Shown one piece after another: positions 1 through 5,356 of a DNA stretch of 5,356 nucleotides. A program made the translations under genes and the position numbers. The stretch lies in assembly GCA_030147305.1 (NCBI GenBank), contig JASLAE010000133.1, positions 1-5,356 on the forward strand, given 5' to 3'. How positions within the stretch are numbered: the first letter of the stretch is position 1; each line of letters starts with the position of its first letter. The notes under the pieces are model-generated. The model was not told the DNA's origin and did not search any database. It was given only the letters and a program-made list of their open reading frames with translations. The DNA comes from Cesiribacter sp. (GTDB lineage Bacteria; Bacteroidota; Bacteroidia; Cytophagales; Cyclobacteriaceae).

Positions 1-30
1 ACTTTTGTAATCACTAACAGTATGAAAGGC

Positions 31-70
31 CGAAGTTATTTTGTAGTAAAGATCTGGAAGGAGGACTTCG
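31..70 (+). repeat. Inverted repeat framing the ribosome binding site of the 71-655 gene
   Basis: Bases 31-36 (CGAAGT) are exactly complementary to bases 65-70 (ACTTCG), which directly precede the ATG at 71. A G-U pair (37 with 64) could lengthen the stem by one. The 28-base loop holds the Shine-Dalgarno sequence at 58-64. If the mRNA folds this way, the spacer between ribosome binding site and start codon would be paired, which could tune translation. A six-base match at this distance can easily arise by chance, so a regulatory role is only a possibility. Confidence 0.3.
58..64 (+). promoter_or_regulatory. Strong Shine-Dalgarno sequence (AAGGAGG)
   Basis: AAGGAGG lies six bases before the ATG at 71, a near-perfect match to the anti-Shine-Dalgarno end of 16S rRNA at a good spacing. 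It supports 71 as the start codon. It stands out because Bacteroidetes genes usually lack such sites; glgB in this same window has only an A/T-rich stretch before its ATG. Confidence 0.75.
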
Positions 71-655
71 ATGTGCAGGAAGTTATTTTTTAGCCTGCTT
101 TGGGTGCTCTGTTTATGTTGCAGCACAAGTCTTTATGCACAGAGCAGACCGGCTTTATTGCCAGATTACGCAACCCTTCAGTATGCAGGTAGTCTGGGAT
201 TAGGCGCTGCAGGTTTTGGATATCAGAACGGAAAGCGAACTATAGAGAGTGAGCTTTTACTTGGCTACCTGCCTGCTGGCTTTGGTGGCGATCGGTTGTT
301 TACGGCTGCCCTGAAAAGCAACATTGTGCCCTTTAGGCTTTTTAGCAATAAACCTGTAAGACTCTATCCATTTTATACTGGTTTGATGATTGCTTATACT
401 TTTGGTGACCAGTTTTTTGCAAAACCTCCAGATCAATATCCTAAAGGATATTATACTTTCTCCACTGCCATCCATGCTTACTGGCAGTTTGGTAGCCGTA
501 TCAGCATACCGGTAAATAACAGAAGGCTTGAATTTTATTATGAATTTAATGCAAGTGCAGAAGAAATCGTATCCATGATCCAAAACCCCAGATTTCTCAC
601 ACCAGATAAGATCTTTAGCCTGGCATTGGGTATAAAGCTTAATTTTGAGCCATGA
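71..655 (+). CDS. Exported protein of unknown function, probable small outer-membrane beta-barrel
   Basis: The 194-residue product is not one I recognise by name. Residues 1-23 form a classical signal peptide: basic R3-K4, a hydrophobic core at about 5-17 rich in Leu and Cys, and a likely signal peptidase I site after LYA (A23, before Q24). The cysteines at 14, 16 and 17 do not sit in a good lipobox, so a lipoprotein is less likely. The mature part alternates polar and hydrophobic or aromatic residues in several strands (about 43-51, 57-66, 75-86, 97-111, 127-140, 152-161, 180-191), with glycines and aromatic residues such as those in YPFYTG and YPKGYY. This pattern fits a small outer-membrane barrel of perhaps eight strands; the strand count is inference. 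The start at 71 is supported by the Shine-Dalgarno site and by the signal peptide beginning there. The gene converges on glgB and is separated from it by a terminator, so it is not part of that operon. A soluble periplasmic beta protein is the main alternative. Confidence 0.8.
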   Translation: MCRKLFFSLLWVLCLCCSTSLYAQSRPALLPDYATLQYAGSLGLGAAGFGYQNGKRTIESELLLGYLPAGFGGDRLFTAALKSNIVPFRLFSNKPVRLYPFYTGLMIAYTFGDQFFAKPPDQYPKGYYTFSTAIHAYWQFGSRISIPVNNRRLEFYYEFNASAEEIVSMIQNPRFLTPDKIFSLALGIKLNFEP

Positions 656-699
656 TCTATATTCATATGAAACGTTAAGCCAAAAAGTTATGGATTACA

Positions 700-738
700 A
701 AAAAAGCTGCCTCTGTGAATTTCAGAGGCAGCTTTTTT
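700..738. terminator. Bidirectional intrinsic terminator between convergent genes
   Basis: A perfect ten-base-pair G/C-rich stem (706-715 GCTGCCTCTG with 723-732 CAGAGGCAGC) closes a seven-base loop. It is flanked by A's at 699-705 and T's at 733-738, which extend the pairing and give a U-tract on the transcript of either strand. It lies 45 bases after the stop of the plus-strand gene and 23 bases after the stop of glgB, so it can end both transcripts. Confidence 0.9.
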
Positions 739-760
739 ATATATACCATTAGCTGCTAAA

Positions 761-2830
761 TCAGTCCAAGTTTGATTCATTCTCTGAAACAATCTGTTTG
801 CTTCTGCGGCCACCAACACCGGGTGCTTTTTGAAATCTCAGATAGGTCACCCCCAAAGGTGGCAGTGTCAGAGATATACTATAATCGCGTCCATGGCTTT
901 TGATGGGTGCAGTCGTAATCACGTTGTTGTTCAGAATACCACTACCTCCCCATTGCTGATCATCTGAATTGAATATTTCTATAAAACTCCCTTTAAGTGG
1001 CACGCCTAATCCATAATTTTCCCGCACTACAGGCGTAAAATTGCAGGACACCAGAATCATATTACCTTTTTTATCTTTTCTCAGGTAACTAATCACAGAA
1101 TTCTGAAAGTCATTATGATCGATCCATTCAAATCCAGCCTGTTCAAAAGCAAGCTCATATAAAGCTGGTTCTGTACGATAAAGCTGATTGAGTCGACTTA
1201 ACATGCTAAGCACACCCTGATGAAACCCATACTGCAGCAAATGCCACTCCAGGCTGCTGTCGTGGTTCCACTCAGAAGCTTGACCAAATTCCGATCCCAT
1301 GAATATTAATTTAGTGCCGGGATGCGACCACATATAGCCGTATAGCAAGCGAAGGTTTGCAAATTGTTGCCATTCATCACCTGGCATTTTTCTCAGGATC
1401 GATCCTTTGCCATATACTACCTCATCGTGCGAGAGTGGTAGCATAAAGTTTTCACTAAAAGCGTAATTGAGGCTAAAGGTGATGTCATTTTGATGATAGG
1501 TGCGGTAGAGGGGTTCCCTGGAGAAATATTGAAGTGTATCGTGCATCCATCCCATCATCCATTTTTGCCCAAAGCCCAGCCCTCCGGCATAAACTGGTCG
1601 GGAAACCGCCGGCCAAGCGGTGCTTTCTTCCGCAATGGTATGTACATCGGGGAAATTACCATAGATAGCTTCATTCAATTCTTTGAGAAACTGTACAGCC
1701 TCCAGATTTTCATTGCCGCCATACTCATTTGGAATCCACTCTCCATGCTTACGGCTGTAATCCAGATAAAGCATGGATGCAACAGCATCTACACGAATGC
1801 CATCGGCATGGTACAGGTCCAGCCAGAAAAGTGCACTGCTGATCAGGAAGCATTTTACTTCATTGCGTCCATAATTAAATATGTAGCTGTTCCAGTCTGG
1901 GTGATAGCCTTTGCGGGGATCGGCATGCTCAAAAAGGTGGGTCCCATCAAAGTAATACAATCCGTGTAAATCGCCAGGATAATGTGATGGTACCCAATCC
2001 AGGATCACCCCTATACCAGCCCTGTGAAATTCGTTTACCAGATACATAAAGTCCTGCGGCGTACCAAAACGGCTGGTAGGAGAATAAAATCCGGTAACCT
2101 GGTAACCCCATGAACCACCGAAGGGGTGCTCCATCACAGGCATAAATTCTACATGTGTAAAGCCTGTTTCCTTAATGTAATTTACCAGCTGGCTGGCCAT
2201 TTCCCGATAGGTCAGCGATCTGTTATCTTCTTCCCATACCCGCCGCCAGGAAGCCAGGTGCATCTCGTACACAGACATGGGTACAACTTTACCAGCTTTT
2301 TTGAGCCGGTTGGTGCGATACTGTCCATCTGACCATTTGTAATTAAGATCCCATACCACAGATGCTGTCTGAGGTGGCACTTCGGCATAAAAGGCAAAAG
2401 GATCGGCCTTTTCTACTTCATATCCATTGTTAGACCTGATATAATATTTGTACACTTCACCATGGCCAAGGCTTGGAATAAAAATTTCCCATATCCCGCT
2501 TTCGTCAAGCCGTGGATACATCACATGAGCGTCACGGTTCCAGCCATTGAAGTTGCCTATAACAGAGACTTCTCTGGCATTAGGCGCCCATACGGCAAAT
2601 ACAACACCCTGTTGTCCCTGCCACTGTCGGATATGGGCACCTAGTTTTTTGTATAATGAAAAATGTCGGCCCTCCCGAAAAAGGTAAATGTCGAAATCTG
2701 TAAGCAAGCTCCAACCTTCTACCTCTACCGTGCTGGGTTGTACTTCCGGTGAAGCGGTTTGTGCAACTTTTTCAGCAGCAGATTTTCTTCTTGGTGTTTT
2801 AGGATTATTGGTAGCATCTTTGGTAGCCAT
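761..2830 (-). CDS. glgB: 1,4-alpha-glucan (glycogen) branching enzyme GlgB
   Basis: This 689-residue cytoplasmic enzyme cuts alpha-1,4-glucan chains and rejoins them through alpha-1,6 bonds, giving glycogen its branches. Domains in order: a low-complexity Lys/Pro/Thr/Ala tail (1-38); the segment LLTDFDIYLFREGRH (42-56); a CBM48-type beta sandwich (about 74-160, with VFAVWAPNAREVSVIGNFNGW); the GH13 (alpha/beta)8 barrel (about 185-555); and a C-terminal all-beta domain (about 570-666). The GH13 motifs are intact: region I DWVPSHYP (D278, H283), region II GIRVDAV with nucleophile D348, region III IAEEST with acid/base E401, and region IV LSHDEVV with H467 and D468. The 53-residue spacing from D348 to E401 equals that of the E. 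coli catalytic pair D405 and E458. The protein is shorter than E. coli GlgB (728 residues) because the first N-terminal domain is replaced by the short tail. The ATG at 2828-2830 follows the treS-mak stop by 24 bases, suggesting co-transcription; no Shine-Dalgarno site precedes it, only A/T-rich sequence. Confidence 0.97.
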   Translation of the reverse strand: MATKDATNNPKTPRRKSAAEKVAQTASPEVQPSTVEVEGWSLLTDFDIYLFREGRHFSLYKKLGAHIRQWQGQQGVVFAVWAPNAREVSVIGNFNGWNRDAHVMYPRLDESGIWEIFIPSLGHGEVYKYYIRSNNGYEVEKADPFAFYAEVPPQTASVVWDLNYKWSDGQYRTNRLKKAGKVVPMSVYEMHLASWRRVWEEDNRSLTYREMASQLVNYIKETGFTHVEFMPVMEHPFGGSWGYQVTGFYSPTSRFGTPQDFMYLVNEFHRAGIGVILDWVPSHYPGDLHGLYYFDGTHLFEHADPRKGYHPDWNSYIFNYGRNEVKCFLISSALFWLDLYHADGIRVDAVASMLYLDYSRKHGEWIPNEYGGNENLEAVQFLKELNEAIYGNFPDVHTIAEESTAWPAVSRPVYAGGLGFGQKWMMGWMHDTLQYFSREPLYRTYHQNDITFSLNYAFSENFMLPLSHDEVVYGKGSILRKMPGDEWQQFANLRLLYGYMWSHPGTKLIFMGSEFGQASEWNHDSSLEWHLLQYGFHQGVLSMLSRLNQLYRTEPALYELAFEQAGFEWIDHNDFQNSVISYLRKDKKGNMILVSCNFTPVVRENYGLGVPLKGSFIEIFNSDDQQWGGSGILNNNVITTAPIKSHGRDYSISLTLPPLGVTYLRFQKAPGVGGRRSKQIVSENESNLD

Positions 2831-2854
2831 AACAAAATGTATTTAGATCAGGTA

Positions 2855-5356
2855 TTAACGTAAAATTGATTGTATGCCCCTGATTGGGATCGTGAGCCAG
2901 TCGGGGCGGTTGTTTAATTCATAGCCTAGTTCATATACAGCCTTCTCCAGCAGAAACGTCTGGAGCAGAATGCGCAGGTCTTCTTCATTATCGGGTACCA
3001 GTCCGGAACCCTGCATATCCTGCAGATAGGCTTTCAGATAAAGTGAGGCATTTTGCCTGTACCAAACCTCGGCCCAGTTTTCCAGTGATTCTTCTTTGCG
3101 CTGGTTGGTAACCTGCAGTTCAAACAGAGCAGCGTATGCGGCGTAATGGAATGACCTGAGCATACCAGCCACATCTCTGAGCGGGCTGCGGCGTATTCTG
3201 CGTTCACTGAAAGCACGCGCAGGTTCTCCTTCAAAGTCAATAATATTAAAGTCTTTTCCGGTGTAAAGCACCTGCCCCAGGTGGTAATCTCCGTGGGTAC
3301 GAATCTTCAGGGTTGTGATCTTATGGTGATAGATCTGCTTGAACTGTTCCAAAACCCTGTTTTTCATGCCCAGGATTTCTTCGGCATCAGCCCGTACATG
3401 ATCGGGTACATGTTCTAAACGTTTCGCCAGTAACTCAAAAGAAGACCTTGTCTGAGTCTGCAAAGAGCTGAAAAGCGAACGCTGATAATGCAGGCTGAAA
3501 TCTTCGTGCGTGAAATCTTTAAAATCTGGTTGCGAAGCCAGGGCCAGGTGCATGTCTGCCGTACGATGCCCCAATAACTCAATCTGCTCCTGGTAAGGGC
3601 CACCGATAAGATTCTGTACTTTCTGTGGCAGTTTGGAGAAGGGTGTTGGGTTCAAAAGGTCCGGAGACAGAACCGGTGCCTGGTGTAATTCTTCCCGCCG
3701 GGCAGATACTGCTTCATAATAACGGTTCAGGTTATCGAGCATATACGTCCAGGCATCGCCCTGGTTAGGTACCATTTCCTGTACCATTCCAATCATCAGG
3801 GAGCGGCCATCAGGCTGATGCCACTCCAGCGCACCCAGGTAATGTGGGGTATGCTCGAAACCAGCTTTTTCTGTTAAGAAGCGGCTCACCTCAATGTCGG
3901 GATTAACTACATAGTCCAGCTTGCGGTAGAGCTTCATGAACAGGTCTGTACTGAAGGCTAAGGCTGAATTACTTTGTTCGGCACTCAGGACTTTGCTTGG
4001 CAATTCGGGGTTGTTGGTAATCCATTCCTGAATTTTAGCACCGGCAATTGCCTTTAACCTCCTGCTTGGTACGGGGTTGGTACTACTCCACTGGTTAATC
4101 AGAATATCGCGGAAAGTTTTGCTATGCAGTGCATCATAAGTTTGCAGCACCCTGCCGCCTACAGATATAGTGCCTATAATCTGGGCACTGCTTTTCTCTG
4201 CCTCGGCAGCAGAAGCACCATCAGATAGCATAAAAGGCACCTGGTAAAGTTCGGGAACGCCCTCATTATAGGTTACTTCCATCAGTAGCCAGAAGAATGT
4301 AGCTTCTTTGTCGGTAATCACATTCAGGTCTGCTACTTTAGTCCCTGTAATGGTTCGGGCTTTCCCACCAAACCAACGGGCTCTTTGCAGGTAAGGCCGG
4401 ATGACCTTTATTACAAATTTATCCATTACCGCTGGCTGAGCAAGCTCGTCCAGCGACTGCAAATTCATTTTTGGCTGCTGAAATTCTGCATCAGACTCAG
4501 TTCTTTCTTTGATAGGCTGCAGCTGTAACCAATAATAGCCATAGGGTGCCAGCGTAAAAAAGTAAGGGTCATCTGTGATGTTAGGGAATTTATTATGGCT
4601 GAATACTTCTACCGGCTCGTGGTGCTTGTATTCCGACAGGTCAATTGGAACAGGCTGATTGAAGCGAGACAGGTTTACAATGACCAGAATGTGTTCATCT
4701 TCATAACTACGCACAAAGGCCAGCACTTTAGAATTCTGGGGCGCCAGAAACTTGATCTCTCCACGACCAAATACTTTAAAGTGTTTACGCATGTCTATGA
4801 GGCGTCGCATCCACCAGAGTAGTGAATTAGGATTACGCTCCTGCAATTCCACATTTACAACCTCGTAACTATATTCAGGGTCAAGGATCACTGGCAGATA
4901 AAGCCGTTGCGGATTTGCTCTGGAAAAGCCTGCATTCCTATCGGGGCTCCATTGCATTGGCGTGCGTACACCATCGCGATCACCCAGGTAAAAATTATCA
5001 CCCATGCCTATCTCATCGCCATAATAAATGATAGGCGTACCAGGCATGCTCATGAGCAAAACGTTCATGAGCTCAATTTTTCTGCGGTCGTTATCTAAAA
5101 GTGGCGAGAGCCGATGGCGTATACCTACATTGATTTTTGACTGGGTATCTTTTGCGTACATGCGGTACATGTAGTCGCGTTCTTCATCAGTAACCATTTC
5201 CAGTGTGAGCTCATCATGGTTGCGCAGGAACATGCCCCACTGGCAGTTTGGTGGTATTGCCGGTGTTTGCTCAAGGATATCGATGATGGGATAGCGATCT
5301 TCCATTTTTATTGCCATGAACATGCGTGGCATAATTGGAAAATGGTAGTTCATCTG
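2855..5356 (-). CDS. treS: Trehalose synthase (maltose alpha-D-glucosyltransferase) fused to maltokinase, 5' end outside window
   Basis: The visible part is 833 residues plus a TAA stop. The reading frame stays open to the edge (Gln precedes the ATG at 5351-5353), and TreS-like sequence is already under way there, so that Met is internal and the gene is partial. Numbering from that Met, residues 1-190 are the end of the GH13 barrel: region IV FLRNHDEL (D47, transition-state stabiliser), GTPIIYYGDEIGMGD (105-119) and GDRDGVRTPMQW (124-135). A C-terminal beta domain (about 195-280) follows. The TreS nucleophile and acid/base lie upstream, unseen. After a linker (283-305) comes a complete maltokinase (Mak/Pep2) domain: N-terminal cap with RARWFGGKAR (324-333), probable ATP-binding Lys in LFMKLYRKL (K474), NPDIEV (484-489), HRTADMHLAL (596-605), catalytic loop HGDYHLGQ (687-694, D689), metal-binding DFEGEP (706-711) and a typical ending rich in conserved residues (ELGYELNNRPDW). 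TreS interconverts trehalose and maltose, and the kinase makes maltose 1-phosphate with ATP, the donor for GlgE. By comparison with mycobacterial TreS, about 295 residues are missing, so the full protein is near 1,130 residues. Confidence 0.95.
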   Translation of the reverse strand, partial: QMNYHFPIMPRMFMAIKMEDRYPIIDILEQTPAIPPNCQWGMFLRNHDELTLEMVTDEERDYMYRMYAKDTQSKINVGIRHRLSPLLDNDRRKIELMNVLLMSMPGTPIIYYGDEIGMGDNFYLGDRDGVRTPMQWSPDRNAGFSRANPQRLYLPVILDPEYSYEVVNVELQERNPNSLLWWMRRLIDMRKHFKVFGRGEIKFLAPQNSKVLAFVRSYEDEHILVIVNLSRFNQPVPIDLSEYKHHEPVEVFSHNKFPNITDDPYFFTLAPYGYYWLQLQPIKERTESDAEFQQPKMNLQSLDELAQPAVMDKFVIKVIRPYLQRARWFGGKARTITGTKVADLNVITDKEATFFWLLMEVTYNEGVPELYQVPFMLSDGASAAEAEKSSAQIIGTISVGGRVLQTYDALHSKTFRDILINQWSSTNPVPSRRLKAIAGAKIQEWITNNPELPSKVLSAEQSNSALAFSTDLFMKLYRKLDYVVNPDIEVSRFLTEKAGFEHTPHYLGALEWHQPDGRSLMIGMVQEMVPNQGDAWTYMLDNLNRYYEAVSARREELHQAPVLSPDLLNPTPFSKLPQKVQNLIGGPYQEQIELLGHRTADMHLALASQPDFKDFTHEDFSLHYQRSLFSSLQTQTRSSFELLAKRLEHVPDHVRADAEEILGMKNRVLEQFKQIYHHKITTLKIRTHGDYHLGQVLYTGKDFNIIDFEGEPARAFSERRIRRSPLRDVAGMLRSFHYAAYAALFELQVTNQRKEESLENWAEVWYRQNASLYLKAYLQDMQGSGLVPDNEEDLRILLQTFLLEKAVYELGYELNNRPDWLTIPIRGIQSILR

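Noticed and set aside
4..43. A Bacteroidetes-type promoter (TTTG at 4-7 and TTATTTTG at 36-43) before the 71-655 gene
   Set aside because: The two elements are 28 bases apart instead of the usual 19-21, and the second has a mismatch in TAnnTTTG. The true promoter may lie left of the window.
257..583. A 108-residue open frame on the minus strand opposite the exported protein gene
   Set aside because: The plus-strand gene has a signal peptide, a Shine-Dalgarno site and a downstream terminator. The opposite frame has none of these and no recognisable motif.
1490..1969. A 159-residue open frame on the plus strand inside glgB
   Set aside because: It lies wholly opposite the conserved catalytic core of glgB (regions II to IV). 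Its translation shows no recognisable domain, and it has no convincing ribosome binding site. It is best explained as a shadow of the real gene.
2833..2865. A possible own promoter for glgB on the minus strand (TTTT at 2862-2865, 20 bases, then TACATTTTG at 2833-2841)
   Set aside because: The spacing is right, but neither element matches fully, and transcription would begin at or within the start codon. In A/T-rich gaps such matches are common; co-transcription with treS-mak is simpler.
5351..5353. The ATG at the right edge as the start of treS-mak
   Set aside because: The codon before it is an open Gln codon, and the following residues match the middle of TreS just before region IV. Starting here would drop the catalytic nucleophile and acid/base.

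Overview
This window carries the end of a trehalose-to-glycogen gene cluster, facing one unrelated small gene for an exported protein. The protein style suggests a member of the Bacteroidetes, probably Cytophagales-like. The evidence is the sequence character of GlgB and of the TreS-maltokinase fusion, the AT-rich start region of glgB without a Shine-Dalgarno site, and the small outer-membrane-like protein with a cleaved signal peptide. This placement is an inference from general appearance, and the species cannot be named.

Layout from left to right: (1) positions 1-70 are a leader with an unusually good Shine-Dalgarno site; (2) 71-655 on the plus strand encodes a 194-residue exported, probable beta-barrel protein of unknown function; (3) 656-760 is a short convergent intergenic gap holding a strong hairpin with A and T tracts on either side, a terminator that can work in both directions; (4) 761-2830 on the minus strand encodes glycogen branching enzyme GlgB; (5) after a 24-base gap, 2855 to the right edge on the minus strand encodes the C-terminal three quarters of a trehalose synthase fused to a maltokinase. 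Its true start lies beyond the window.

The two minus-strand genes are probably transcribed together, treS-mak first and glgB second. In the established GlgE pathway, TreS interconverts trehalose and maltose, maltokinase phosphorylates maltose to maltose 1-phosphate, GlgE (maltosyltransferase) adds the maltosyl unit to an alpha-1,4-glucan, and GlgB introduces the alpha-1,6 branches. GlgE itself is not in the window; the part beyond the right edge is the obvious place to look for it. No RNA gene, mobile element, CRISPR array or clearly undescribed system is visible. The least understood items are the 71-655 gene and its leader.
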